Shown here: piece by piece, positions 11,563 through 24,081 of the stretch
Numbering within the stretch: position 1 is the stretch's first letter
How the letters are laid out: each line of letters opens with the position of its first letter
Assembly (NCBI GenBank): GCA_947044405.1
Contig: CAMRHE010000133.1
Span: 1,488,001 to 1,552,000, forward strand
Reading direction: 5' to 3'
DNA: 64,000 nt
Origin: Leptodactylus fallax
Lineage: Eukaryota > Chordata > Amphibia > Anura > Leptodactylidae
The notes under the pieces: generated by a model
Databases searched by the model: none
Told to the model about the DNA's origin: nothing
Seen by the model: only the letters and a program-made list of their open reading frames with translations
Position numbers and translations under genes: made by a program

Positions 11563-12622
11563 AATTGTTGTTCCACATATTGACAGTGGCGTGCACCTTT
11601 CTCAATATGGACATTTAAATGGATGATGTCATACACCTGGGGTCACCGCTGAGGACTGTGATTGGGCCTTAGCAGTCACATGGGGTGGGCAGAGCTTCAT
11701 TATGTTGCCCTGGGTGCATGAACTCACCAAGAAGCTAGGAAGAGGACCCAGAGAGAGCAGTGGATGCTGATAGGATCCAAAACTTTTGGAATATTCGGGT
11801 CAAATCTGGTTTGTTACAAACCAATTCTCCCCTCCCTAATTATAATATGGACGTATTATGGCCATGTGAATTTAGCCCAAATGCAACCTGAGCAGGTAAC
11901 AAAAATGAAGGTTACAGAAAGACTCTGTATCAGTAACACATACCTATTCTCAGAACTGGAGACATGAGATAAAGTGGGCCCCATAGGGCAGACAAACGGG
12001 CTGGACATCGTGCCAGTCATCCTATTGATGGACACTGCTATCTAGTGCAAAGTGACTTCTCCCCGGCACCAACAGAGAGCATTCACCTGCATAGTAAGTA
12101 GATATAAAATATCTTCAGATTTCTGTCCTCTTAAGATATAACCTTAAAAAGATATATATTTTTAATTCATTCTATTTTTAATAGAATTTCCATGAATTAT
12201 GGTAAGTAAATCCCATAACCTTTATCATTTCCATGCATCCAATTATCTTATAATAAATACATCCTACAGGTCCACAAGCTTAATATATTCCATTTACCCC
12301 TCAGGTACAGTTAGTGGTCGCTTTTTACATCTAGACAGGAATAAATTTTTTTTCATTACTGTACCTATGTATTTCGAGGCACAGAATCTGTTAGCCTTGA
12401 AAAATGGACATTGTTCAGGGCCGTTTTGTTCAACCTCTTTCAATGCACTTGTGCTCCTTTCTGGAGAGCAGTGTCGTACTATGGAGGAGACGTAATGGTC
12501 ACAAGATCCTCCAGTTGGTGCCATGTTATGGATGGGAGCAGTGGGACTGAGGTTTCTGGTGTCCACCAGATAAAATGATTCTGGAGTCCCACCCTCTAAT
12601 AGACCATAGATCATAGTACTCT
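11563..12622. other. Non-coding stretch with dispersed-repeat relics
   Basis: No gene recognised. 11610-11700 resembles the repeat at 54490-54600 (gaggactgtgattgggcc). About 12525-12660 resembles 19440-19590, which borders the 46-bp satellite at locus 2, so it is part of a dispersed repeat. Several overlapping frames of about 100 residues on both strands here show no domain. Confidence 0.45.
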
Positions 12623-13084
12623 TCAAATTTGGGTGTCTTCTGTTGGACCATTATTGTATAAGATCCTGGGCCCTCCGGAGAATCCTCTGGTGGGCCAGTT
12701 TGACACTGGATGAAAGCACTGTCCACAGAAGATAGGGGGCCAGCAGAATGGGGTTGGGTCATCTATCAAAACATTACCATATAGACCCATCAAAGAAAAA
12801 GTGGACACCTCTTTACTCATTTCATCTTTCAATGGTTTTAATGTTAGGTCGTATCGGAGTAGATCTGAAAGCTGTGAGATATGGAAGCATGAAATTATGT
12901 AAATGACCGCATTTACCTCAGAAAGTGCTTCACCCTCATCCCTGGTGCAATGAAACATCTCCATCCGGAGATATTTCATTCGGAAACAGCTACGGTATTC
13001 ACATAGTCCTTTAAGACGAGGCATTACTGAATGGTATAATGAAGCCAGATGCTGCTGCGGAATTTCAATTCTTTTTGAATCCAC
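12623..13084 (-). other. Unidentified open frame, possible exon or relic
   Basis: A minus-strand frame of up to 153 residues. The first 120 have balanced, protein-like composition with a cysteine-containing segment CEYRSCFRMKYLRMEMF, while the last 30 run into a dispersed repeat. There is no ATG at the 5' end (it opens with GTG), but the sequence just upstream reads like a splice acceptor (aaatattcag). I do not recognise the family. It could be an exon, a processed fragment or chance. Confidence 0.25.
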
Positions 13085-14400
13085 TGAATATTTATAAGTA
13101 GTTTAATAGATGTTTTGATGCATTCACGTTAACCCCTCAAGAATCCAACAATTTTTTCATCCTTGCATTCCATGTTCCGTAACCTTTCTATTATTCTTGT
13201 TGTAGCTCTATGAAGGCCTGTTTTGGTTTTTTTTTTGGTATAATTTTTTGATTAGGTTTTAATGTTATTTTTGAGAGATAATAAAAAAAAAAAAAAAAAA
13301 AAAACAATTCCACCATTGTTGATTTGCATTTTGTATGGTAAAAATAACATATACAGATGGCGCAACGTTTACCTTGACTCTTAATGGTGGAAATTTACTA
13401 ATTAAAATTCACAAAAATTAACCTCTTTATCCATTTTTTGACCTGCTTACCACTTTAGAGAAAAGTGGGTGTAGAATGGCGAAGATCTAAGTGAGCCTGG
13501 GATGTCTCGACCAGACAGATTTTCAATAACCCATGCCAGAAAATTGCTATGAGCAGAGATAGGCGAACAGATTTGTCCAAGTCTGGTTCAACATGAATAT
13601 TCTAAATGGTTTGGGTTTTTTTAACCCCTTCCCGCCGGTGACATTTTTCAATTTTCGTTTTTGACTCCCCGCCATCCAAACTCCATAACTTTTATTATTT
13701 TTCAATTCACAGAGCCATAGGAGGGCTTAATGTTTGCTGGACAAATTGTTCTTCATGATGCTACCATTTATTATTCTGTACAATGTACTGGGAAGCTGGA
13801 AAAAAATTCAGAATGGGGGGAATTGGAGAAAAAGTGAATTTGTGCGACTTTCTTACTGGCTTCGTTTACGGCAGCCAAAATAACATATCATCTGTATTCT
13901 ATGTTTCAGTACGATTCCGGGGATACCAAATTTATATAGTTTTATTTACATTTTAACCCCTTAATAAAAATCTAAAACTTTGCAAAAAAATATTTTTTCT
14001 TAAAGTCGCCATATTCTGACGCCCATAATTTTTTTATATTTTCGTGTACGAGGATGCATCGGGCGTCTTTTTTTGCGGGGCCAGGTGTACTTTTTAGTTA
14101 TACCATTTTGGTGAATGTCTATTGCTTTGATCACTTTTTATTAAAATTTTTATTGGTGGTGAAAAAACGATTTGGCACTTTTGATTTTTTTCTTTCCGGC
14201 TATAATGTTTACCGTATGGAAAAAATTAAATTAAAATAAGTTTGTAGACCGGGCATTTTCAGACACGGGAATACCTAATGTGTATGTGTTTCACAGTATT
14301 TTTGTAGTTTTATATGTATTCTAGGGAAAGGGGGTGATTTGAACTTTTAGGTTTTTTTATATATTTTTTTAAACTTTATTTTTTTATTAATGTCTTATTA
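13085..14400. mobile_element. AT-rich DNA-transposon relics, TTAACCCC-ended
   Basis: About 13195-13310 is a frog-type AT-rich repeat with an A run at 13283-13304. From about 13620 a repeat begins with ttaaccccttcccgcc, and its start matches the minus strand at 52740-52800 (the words gtcaaaaacgaaaa and aattgaaaaatg). TTAACCC ends are known for piggyBac-type elements, but no transposase is seen and the right end is unclear. Short frames (for example 14054-14239) are not genes. Confidence 0.45.
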
Positions 14401-15284
14401 ACCTGGAGTGCCGTCCATCCTTTCATACAAGTTTATATTAAAATGCTCATCTCAAGAACTACAAGAGGTTATCAAAACTAGATCAAAACTACTATAAATA
14501 AAGTAAGGATGTGTCGGATCCTGCTGATCAATTGCTTTAATTGGTCGAGATATTTTCCATCTTTGCTGGAATATTAGTGCTACACCATTTTTAGCTAGGC
14601 CCCTACTCATTGAATTTACTGTACTTTTCTATTATAGTCTGGTCATTTTTCTATGGTCTTTTCTTTGACGTTTCCAAGCCTAACATGTAACATTGGGATG
14701 AAATCCAATTTTACATCTCACCAAGATTTTATCGACATACTGTCCTCTCTCTATTAGACTGCAGCTGAAGCCTAAGCTGACCATGACAGCAGAGAGAGAA
14801 AAGGAAAAAGAGGAGAAAAACAGATGGAAAAAATAATGAATTCTGTTTCCTTTTTCTAATTCTAAATGTGTTATATATAGTCAAGTTATATATGTTGTTT
14901 ATGTGTTATACATATTCATATATGTAGATAAGGAAGTGTAATGAGTCTGGAGACACTTAACTGCTGTTTATAACTATTTGCTGAAAAGTCATTCAAGGAA
15001 CACAACAGGGCACTTACAAGCACATCTGACACTTTCTGAAACACCCTGACGTAAGCAGTATACCTGTGGGAAGGGGAGTCTTCCTCTCCTCCCACAGGTA
15101 GTCTCCTGATGCTACCTTGGCAACTCATTGAAGATAGTACATATGGTAGAATGTCTCTTACTTGAACAGCTTGACCAACTCTATTAAACAACAGTAAACA
15201 ATGTAACAATGTATCTGAATATCAGTTATATAGTCTTACAACACACAACAGGAATAGTTTGCACACAATGCAACAGGAGCCACA
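14401..15284. other. Non-coding stretch
   Basis: No gene or clear repeat boundary seen. A 97-residue minus-strand frame at 14916-15209 has no recognisable domain. An imperfect hairpin lies around 15062-15104 (cctgtgggaagg and cctcccacagg). Confidence 0.4.
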
Positions 15285-15850
15285 TGGAGCATTATACTGT
15301 CTGGGGCTACTGTGTAGCATTATACTGTGTAGGGCCACTGTGTAGCATTATACTGTGTGGGTCCACTGTGGAGCATTATACTGTGTGGGGGCACTGTGGA
15401 GCATTATACTGTGTGGGGGCACTGTGGAGCATTATACTGTCCGGGGCCACTGTGGAGCATTATACTGTGTGGGGGCACAGTGGAGCATTATACTATCTGA
15501 GGCCACTGTGGAGCATTATACTGTCTGGGGCTACTGTGTAGCATTATACTGTGTGGGTCCACTGTGGAGCATTATACTGTGTGGGGGCACTGTGGAGCAT
15601 TATACTGTGTGGGGGCACTGTGGTGCATTATACTGTCTGGGGACACTGTGGAGCATTATACTGTGTGGGGGCACAGTGGAGCATTATACTGTCTGGGGCC
15701 ACTGTGGAGCATTATACTGTGGGAGGGCTCTGGGGAGCATTATACTGTGTGGGGGCACTGTGGAGCATTATACTGTGTGGGGCCACTGTGGAACATTTTA
15801 TATTGTGTGGAGCACTATACTGTGTGGATAGCACTGGGGAACATTATATA
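15285..15850. repeat. 28-bp minisatellite
   Basis: About 20 tandem units of 28 bp with core gtggagcattatactgtgtg and a variable G-rich part. Because 28 is not a multiple of three and the unit has no stop on the plus strand, all three plus frames stay open and give mock proteins with repeated GALYCVG, SIILCGG and EHYTVWG. These are not genes. The unit is related to that at 28775-29875. Confidence 0.95.
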
Positions 15851-16675
15851 TACTTAATGGGGGTCACAGGACAGGAAACTGTAAAATATATCAGGGCGGA
15901 GGGGGCCCACAAATTTTGCTGGAATTGTAAAATTAAGCTAGAATTACAGATTTTTTTCCTGCACAATTTCAAAGCAGTGTGTAGCAATGTACAGCTTTAT
16001 ATGGCGGTATTGTAGCCTTCCTAGGCTATTTGCCATCCATTTACTTTGTATTAGACTGGCCACATTCAGCAAATAGCGTCCGACTGTTTGCTCTACTACA
16101 CTATTAACCTTGGCTGCCACTTCTTTATGTAACATTTGTTTTATTTTTGGCGATTTTGTGTTTTTGCTGACTTTGATTTCCTTCGCTATTGATCTGCTTG
16201 AAAGTAGCTAGAATGAATTGGAAGGACTCAATGTGTCAGAATGAGATCAGTAATTACATATAGAAGGACCCAGTACAGATCAAAGTGAGAAGAGACCAAT
16301 CTGCCGCGCGGCTTAGAAAGGGAAAGTGGAATTAGAAATTACAGATCGGAAATAGAGATGGTAGATCACATTATGCAGACTTAAAAAGGACCTGTCGCCA
16401 AATACTTATTTGACTAATGGTTGTATTCCTCATAAAATAACAATCTGTAGCACTTTCATGGAAAGTACTCTGGCCTTTGCAGTTCCTCCTTTAGTCCTTT
16501 TGGAAAAATATGAATAAATGAATAACTGGCTGTTACCATTCAGATTCTCAAAGAGGTGCGACCCTATATGCTAGTTGAGTATAACTTATAGGGGTAGTCC
16601 CATCTCCAGGATCATATTTAAACTTGTATTATACATGTAATACATGTATATTCTACATTATACCAAATACATTGC

Positions 16676-16725
<50 letters not shown>

Positions 16726-18287
16726 CATCTATCATCTCCCTTTTCCGCAGATTACTGTATATCTCCTCAGAGTTTACAACTCATTGCCTAGTTTTCAGAC
16801 CACCTCTGCTATCTATCTGCAGTGGCTGGGCTAATGATGTCAGTTCCTGTTCCCAGCCACCTCTATTCCCTTCAGTATGATTGGTGGCTAATTGAGCTCT
16901 GCAAAGTGCATTTAGACGCTGATCCCTGATAAGGGCTACAACAATTCTTGATCAGGGCCTTATAAATCTCAAACACACTGTTAGTCAGAAGAACATGTTG
17001 TCAGTCAGGCCTATCCGTCACGCAGGTTAAGCCCACCCACCAACTTCCAAACCAGGAAGTGGAGGGGAGAGGAGACAGGAGAGCAAATGAAACCCTTAGA
17101 TGGGAAATCCCTTTACAGATCTGTTACCTATTGCATTACCTATTGCATTGATAGCCGCATCTGATTTTGAGGGATAGCGCCAAATTCTGCAAATTTGGGA
17201 CTATTAGACTTGAAGAAGCCATTAATTGAGCATTGACAGCAATATAGAAATGTGGTCATATTGGTAATGGCTAGTGACCTGTCTATGATGAGTATAACAT
17301 GTAGAAGGCTTTGTTACTGTAGGTCCAAGGACTGCGTGCTCTTGCTGGACCTGTCAGTGTGAAATGATTCGGCTCTCACTCAGTCTCGTACATGAGCTGT
17401 ATTATTCTTACAAGGAGAACCATTTTATGCCCCAGGAAACATCTTCAACAAAAAAAAAAAAATGTATTCGGAAAAGTTCAGGAGACCCAAGTATATATAT
17501 AAAAAAATGATGTTACAGCTGCTGATCTGTTGGCACCTGCGGCGAATATCTCTCTAATGCATTGTATTGATTTAGAGTAAAGCACCAGAACAAAATGCCC
17601 CATTACCCATCATAACGCATTAAATCTCGGCACTCAGGAAAGGTAAGAAGCACCTTGAGTTAAATCACTACCAAAAAAAAAAACTGCAAACTTTAGAAAG
17701 ATGGAGCTACAAAAAGTGTCAAGACTGTAAAATTCAATGTACTGTAAGAACAGCTAGTGACTGGCCTAGCAGTAAAATAGAGGTGGAAATACTGTAGGAG
17801 AGGACTATAGACGGGTTCAGACTGGAGCACCAGAGTGCAGAAGGAGTCACCAGAGGGACCAGGTTCCAATAATGGTCCAGCAGAAGACAACCTTGTGTCC
17901 ACGTGACTTTGGAACCAGTTTCTTGCCACGTGGATCTATTTCTTAAGGATTGATTCAGGAAAGGCTTTAGTACACAACTACATAGACCTGCACATAAATA
18001 TATAATACTGTGCAAGTGCCCAAAAATTATGGTCTATCAGGTGCCATATTGTGGCGGTATGTTCCCCCAGCAGCATTGCTTCTATAGACGCATCGTCCTA
18101 TAATATGGCGCCACGTGTGGAATTCCATGCTGAAGCACACGGAGTTCCCATTGCTACATAGTACAGGATCATAGGGATCTTGTGCCTTAGGTCCATTAGC
18201 TGCATGTTGACAGTTTCTAAGCGATGATGAACTTAAATATGTCTGATGTTAAATAAAGAGGTTGTCCAGGAATTTTTATTTATGGCC
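15851..18287. other. Non-coding stretch with CTAT microsatellite
   Basis: No gene seen. A (CTAT)n tract of about 50 bp is at 16676-16725. About 16380 reads ttaaaaaggacctgtcgcc, like the left end of an AGGG-type MITE, but I cannot find a right end. Frames at 17693-18015 on the minus strand show no domain. Confidence 0.45.
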
Positions 18288-18667
18288 TTAAAGGGAACCT
18301 GTCAGGGTGATTTGGGACACTAAACCACTCACAGGTCTTTATGGACGGAGGGTATAGTGTCCCAAATTGCCCTCTTTCAATGTCAACTGTGCCCAGCTCC
18401 TGTACTCCTATTTCCGGCACAGTTTTTCCTTGAAACCAGAGGAGTACACCTTAACTTCAGTACGCATGTGCCGGACCTTAGGTACATACGCAGGAAAGAA
18501 ATGCGCAGGTGCGATGAGACTCATCAGACTCATCTCTAGGTAAGTATAAGTGTTTGTTCATTAATACAGGCACAGATGGCATATGCTTTATGGGACACTA
18601 AAGCCCAGGTCCATAAGGACCTGTGGGTGGTTTAAAGTCCCATAGCGACCTGACAAGTTCCCTTTAA
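18288..18667. mobile_element. T2/Kolobok-type MITE
   Basis: TTAA at both ends (18288-18291 and 18664-18667) flanks inverted ends starting AGGGAACCTGTCA on the left and, read from the right, AGGGAACTTGTCA. Subterminal copies of gggacacta and gtccca add further inverted symmetry. The 380-bp element has no transposase. AGGG termini with TTAA duplications are known for T2/Kolobok MITEs of Xenopus. Family placement is inferred from the ends. Confidence 0.7.
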
Positions 18668-19595
18668 GATAGACCATAGATATCTGTCTATGGGGGGCTG
18701 ACAAGTATAATAATTAGGATGGCATGGATTTCAGCCCCCTCCCCACCCCCCAATAAAGGGATCGGTTAATAATGTGTGTTCTCGGAGGGATCACCGTTCT
18801 TATGGGGATTTGTTTGCGTACTTTAATTTAACATTGTAATGTTCCTCCGTATGACCAGGCTGGAGATTTGCATAGAACATTGTTGTAAATTGTATTAAAA
18901 TAATATTGGCAGCGATTTATAATGATTGTGGGTTTCTTTTTAATTGCAGTCATTACTCATTATGCTGGTTGTATGCGAATACATTTATTAATTGGTTAAT
19001 TTCATGTTACCAGGCGGCTTTTTAATTAGGTGTCACTTACCCCTCCCCTACATTATTACATTTTTCTATCACCATTATTAAAATGTGTGATACCCAAGAG
19101 GCTACATCACATTCAGAGCATGAAATATAGGAGGCAAGAAAAAAAACAAAATGGCGTATTTGAGAGCATATTCATACATGACATAGATGTATATAGTTCA
19201 TAATTGCCAATTTACCAAGAGGCTCCCAAAATAGGAAGAGGCCTCTTGGATTCCCAAAAGAGCTGGTAAATCTTCTGGGCCCCGACAACTCTCTATTAGT
19301 TTCTATGTGATGTGGACGCAGTGTCAGTCACATCACAAAAAGGGTGGTGGTCATGCTCAAAAAGGAGGCACAATCCAAACGGGCATAGTCTCACCCGTAA
19401 GGGATATCGCTGACACAATGTCCCCCCTGGAACAATGACAGCAAATGTTGGCGAGTATGATAAAGCTATGCACTAATCTGAGAGAGTTGTACTGTGTTGG
19501 AATGAGTTTCCTTGGGCCTGCCAGACAAAATGATCCTAAAAAAAAAAAAGACCATAGTACCTATCCAAGTTGGGTATCTTCTCCTGGACCAGCCC
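18668..19595. other. Non-coding stretch
   Basis: No gene seen. The last 150 bp resemble 12525-12660 (accatag, ttgggt and tcttct words) and lead directly into the 46-bp satellite, which suggests that the satellite arose from, or inserted next to, this dispersed repeat. Confidence 0.4.
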
Positions 19596-21443
19596 TAACA
19601 GTGTCATACACTATGTTTTATAGGTGGGTTCCTAGGAGCCCTGACAGTGTCATACAATATGTTTTATAGATAGGTACCTAGGAGCACTGACAGTGTTATA
19701 CACTATGTTTTATAGATAGGTTCCTAGGAGCCCTGACAGTGTTATACACTATGTTTTATAGATAGGTTCCTAGTAGCCCTGACAGTGTTCTACACTATGT
19801 TTTATAGATAGGTTCCTAGGAGCCCTGATAGTGTTCTACACTATCTTTTATAGATAGGTTCCTAGGAGCCCTGACAGTGTTATACACTATGTTTTATAGA
19901 TAGGTTCCTAGGAGCCCTGACAATGTTATACACTATGTTTTATGGATAGGTTACTAGGAGCCCTGACAGTGTTATACACTATGTTTTATAGATAGGTTAC
20001 TAGGAGCCCTGACAGTGTTATACACTATGTTATATAGATAGGTTCCTAGGAGCCCTGACAGTGTTATACACAATGTTTTATATATAGGTTCCTAGGAGCC
20101 TTGACAGTGTTCTACACTATGTTTTATAGATAGGTTCCTAGTAGCCCTGACAGTGTTCTACACTATGTTTTATAGATAGGTTCCTAGTAGCCCTGACAGT
20201 GTTCTACACTATGTTTTATACATAGGTTCCTAGGAGCCCTGATAGTGTTCTACACTATGTTTTGTAGATAGGTTCCTAGGAGCCCTGATAGTGTTCTACA
20301 CTATCTTTTATAGATAGGTTCCTAGGAGCCCTGACAGTGTTATACACTATGTTTTATAGATAGGCTCCTAGTAGCCCTGACAGTGTTATACACAATGTTT
20401 TATATATAGGTTCCTAGGAGCCCTGACAATGTTATACACTATGTTTTATGGATAGGTTACTAGGAGCCTTGACAGTGTTCTACACTATCTTTTATAGATA
20501 GGTTCCTAGGAGCCCTGACAGTGTTCTACACTATGTTTTATAGATAGGTTCCTAGTAGCCCTGACAGTGTTCTACACTATGTTTTATACATAGGTTCCTA
20601 GGAGCCCTGATAGTGTTCTACACTATGTTTTGTAGATAGGTTCCTAGGAGCCCTGATAGTGTTCTACACTATCTTTTATAGATAGGTTCCTAGGAGCCCT
20701 GACAGTGTTATACACTATGTTTTATAGATAGGCTCCTAGTAGCCCTGACAGTGTTATACACAATGTTTTATATATAGGTTCCTAGGAGCCCTGACAGTGT
20801 TATACACTATGTTTTATAGATAGGTTCCTAGGAGCCCTGACAGTGTTCTACACTATGTTTTATAAATAGGTTCCTAGGAGCCCTGATAGTGTTCTACACT
20901 ATCTTTTATAGATAGGTTCCTAGGAGCCCTGACAGTGTTCTACACTATGTTTTATAAATAGGTTCCTAGGAGCCCTGATAGTGTTCTACACTATCTTTTA
21001 TAGATAGTTTCCTAGGAGCCCTGACAGTGTTCTACACTATGTTTTATATATAGGTTCCTAGGAGCCCTGACAGTGTTATACACTATATTTTATAGAAAGG
21101 TTCCTAGGAGCCCTGACAATGTTCTACACTATGTTTTATGGATAGGTTACTAGGAGCCCTGTCAGTGTTATACACTATGTTCTATAGATAGGTTTCTAGA
21201 AGCCCTAATAGTGCTATACACTATGTTTTGTAGATAGGTTCCTAGGAGCCCTGACAGTGTAATACACTATGTTTTATAGATGGGTTCCTAGGATCCCTGA
21301 CAGTGTTATACACTATGTTTTATATATAGGTTCCTAGGAGCCCTGACGATGTTCTACACTATGTTTTATATATAGGTTCCTAGGAGCCCTGACAATGTCC
21401 TACTCTATGTTTTATAGATAGAATACTAGGAGCCCTAAGAGTG
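19596..21443 (+). repeat. 46-bp satellite array, locus 2
   Basis: About 40 tandem 46-bp units (ttcctaggagccctgacagt, then gttctacactatgttttata and gatagg). A block with distinctive variants (taggctcctagtagccc at 20361) recurs at 20729, a shift of 368 bp, which is exactly eight units. This marks a higher-order repeat and recent unequal exchange. Orientation is opposite to locus 1. Confidence 0.95.
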
Positions 21444-21597
21444 TTCTCAGTATCTGCTATCATCCTGTATATATGGACAGTGCACAGTACCAATTCTCTT
21501 GTCCTGTATACTGGGTGTAATTCTCAGTATCTGCTCTTATACTGTATATATGGACAGTGCACAGTACCACTTTTCTTATTCTGTATGCTTGGGTAAA
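21444..21597 (+). repeat. 77-bp tandem duplication
   Basis: Two copies, starting at 21444 and 21521, of a unit beginning ttctcagtatctgct and containing tatatggacagtgcacagta. It lies directly after the 46-bp satellite. Confidence 0.8.
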
Positions 21598-22718
21598 TTC
21601 CTATAAGTCCTTATACAACTTTGTGAACAGAAAAATAAAAATGTTACGGTTTTTGGAAGACGGAGAGTAAAAAAAAACCCGAAAATCAAACAACAAAAAT
21701 GGCTGCTGCAAGAAAAGATTAAAGGCCAAATTCCTGCAGGTTCCATCTCTGGGATCCATATGTAGTTACAGAAAAGGTGTGCACGACTCTTTTCATTCAC
21801 CTCTATGGGAACATCTGCAGACATATGTGGGTATCTTGCTATTCATTTTGCACCTCAATGAGGCAGCCATCAGCTACTTCACCAGCCTAGAGGGGTGTGA
21901 GGGGACCGCCAGTCCATTCAGGTGCAGATCCCAGAAATTCTATCAGACATTTATGGCATAACCTGTGGATATCGACCACAGCAATCTGCTATTGATGACT
22001 TATCCTTAGGTTGGGCCAACAGGCATTTTTGTTTAATATTGATCAATGAAGACCGACAGTCAGAGGCATAGCTAGGGCTTCAGCACAGGTTGGAAAAATT
22101 CAGATCCAAATGGGCCCCGTACCCAATATAGTAGTATACAGTGTTTGGCTGCTATATCAGTGGGAGGGACAAAAATCAGATCCTCAATGATCTCCGGTCA
22201 TTGGTATCTCAGTGTCCCTATAATCCCTATAAATTCAAGTTGCAAAAGTCTACAAAAATATCAAAATTCTATAGCAAAAAAGCCGTTATTTTTCATGTAA
22301 TATGTAACGGGTCATAAAAAAAATCATAAATATAAATTCTATTTTTCCATTCTACTTGATCTGTTTTATAAATCTTTCAGTAACTGAGCCTATTAGTTAT
22401 AGAAACACCGCTCATATACATCGAAACACGCCGTGAGCAGAGCAGAGTTGACGTAAGCATTAATATTCAGCTACTTGGTAACATACAGACTTTTACCATA
22501 TATTATTGTCATGGATACTTTATCTCATACATTATGTAGATGTAGTTATTGTTCCTCCCTTCTAGCTGCCCGTTTAATTATTCACGGTTCAACCACCACA
22601 ATGGCACCCAACATCTATGGGATGTGCCTTACAAGCCCCCCCTTCATGTATGGGTGCCCTCAACAAACTTGCAAGGATGAAAGAACTTACAACCCTAGAA
22701 AATTTTAATAATGTCACT
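21598..22718. other. Non-coding stretch
   Basis: No gene or well-bounded repeat recognised. Small frames (21779-21961 and 22475-22708) have no domain. Confidence 0.4.
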
Positions 22719-22859
22719 GTTCTCTGTTTGTGTATTAAGGTGAGGATTGCTCTCCTTTAATCAGCAGTGGAATAAATAAAGGAATTTTCACTTCAATAGG
22801 TATATTTCAAAGAGTGTTGAAATTTATTATTCACATGTAGCAAAATTCATGCAGAGTGA

Positions 22860-22902
22860 TGAATGACGTTTCGGCCCAGTGGCCTTCATCAGACTCAGAT
22901 AT
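22860..22902 (-). ncRNA. Hammerhead motif, left arm
   Basis: Reverse complement reads CTGATGA (22892-22886), stem II GGCC-loop-GGCC, GAAA (22872-22869), palindrome ACGT and C at the cleavage position. Core is complete. Confidence 0.85.
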
Positions 22903-23042
22903 GTAAGGTAAATTCACATGTAAGAGTATGATACAGTTGAAGTACAGGAAAGGCGTCATCCACCTTTACGCAATCAACGTATTACACAGCGCCACTAATA
23001 ATAAACACGAACCCAAGACTACCAGATCCTTCCACAACTACT

Positions 23043-23757
23043 GTCATTAATAATAATAATAATAATGATAATAATAATAATAATAATAATAATATAATAA
23101 TAATATTAATAATAATACATTTTATTTATATAGCACCAACATATTCCGCAGCACTTTACAATTTGTAGGGTTCAAGTACAGACAAAAAAGATACATTACA
23201 AAGAAATAGTCAATTCACACACTGGGACTGAGGGCCCTGCTCGCAAGAGCTTACAATCTATGAGGTAGAGGGGGGTGACACAGGAGGTAGCAGGGGCGGC
23301 ATCGGAGGTAGCATTGCTTATACAATGGTCAGACAATTGTGTAATAGAGGTTACTGTCATTACACATATATAAAGCTGTATGAGCCGTCATCAGTCGTGT
23401 CCTTTAACGTGCAGACGGTGCCTGGACATATAAAGCTAGTCTGATACGGCATCATATCCTGTGGGGTAATGCGGGAGCGTGAACAGAGGAGGGTATGCTT
23501 TAGGGAATCTAACTACGGAAGGGTTTACATTAGGAGTTGTGATAGGCCTGTCTGATAAGATATGTCTTTAGTTTGCGCTTGAAGCTGTGGAAATTGGGGG
23601 TTAATCTGATAGTCCGGGATAGAGCATTCCAGAGAAGTGGTGCAACTCGGGAGAAGTCTTGTATACGAGTGTGGGAGGTTGGGTGATAGACAGAGATGAG
23701 GGAGTTAATGTAGGGAGGTGCAGCATTATGGAGAGCCTACATAATGTATAGTCATTA
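23043..23757 (-). mobile_element. Nested LINE 3' end (minus strand)
   Basis: On the minus strand this reads as a LINE 3' terminus: a short C-terminal coding relic, then a 3' UTR with gattgtaagctcttgcgag-like sequence, gcagggccctcagt, aaagtgctgcggaatatg and an ATAAATAAAA box, ending in an (ATT)n tail at 23043-23115. This tail type is widespread in frog genomes and belongs to a CR1/L2/Rex1-like LINE; the exact clade is not certain. A weak 7-bp duplication, gtcatta, is at 23043 and 23751. It lies inside the hammerhead element. Confidence 0.7.
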
Positions 23758-23923
23758 CATAAATCGAGCCGCATTGCGCTGCTCATCTGTAACTTTCTGG
23801 ATAGGAACACAACTATCTTACCATACTGCAGGAATCTTATTAAGCTAACTACATAACAGTGCTTGTCTACAACTTTCTTGTACTACAACTGTATCATACT
23901 CTTACATGTGAACTTACCTTACA

Positions 23924-23978
23924 TATGTGAGTCTGATGAAGGCCACTGGGCCGAAACGTCAATCATCACTCTGCATGA
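23924..23978 (+). ncRNA. Hammerhead motif, right arm
   Basis: CTGATGA (23933-23939), stem II GGCC-ACTG-GGCC, GAAA (23953-23956), then palindrome ACGT and C as the cleavage base. GTGA upstream and TCAC downstream can pair as outer stem I. It is 75 bases from the element end. Confidence 0.87.
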
Positions 23979-24081
23979 ATTTTGCTACATGTGAATAATA
24001 CATTTCAACACTCTTTGAAATATACCTATTGAAGTGTTCTCTGTTTGTAGTACATATAGTTGGTACTTATGCCGCATAAGG

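Larger units (their letters stand above)
22732..24035 (+). mobile_element. Non-autonomous hammerhead PLE with inverted arms
   Basis: A 13-bp target duplication, gttctctgtttgt, lies at 22719-22731 and 24036-24048. Inside are inverted arms (about 22790-22960 and 23870-24035) sharing caataggtatatttcaaag, the hammerhead, and the segment acatgtaagagtatgataca. A 58-bp piece (22732-22789) lies outside the left arm. No protein is encoded. By analogy with the element at 3256-9296 the sense strand is inferred to be plus. The centre holds a nested LINE tail. Mobilisation would need a PLE enzyme in trans. Confidence 0.88.

Noticed and set aside
15209..16015. Overlapping plus-strand frames of 97-158 residues
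   Set aside because: A 28-bp unit lacking stops keeps all three frames open; the proteins are cyclic readings of the same repeat.
16384..16402. Another TTAA-type MITE end
   Set aside because: The left end resembles the family but no matching right end could be found, so it is only mentioned in the regional note.
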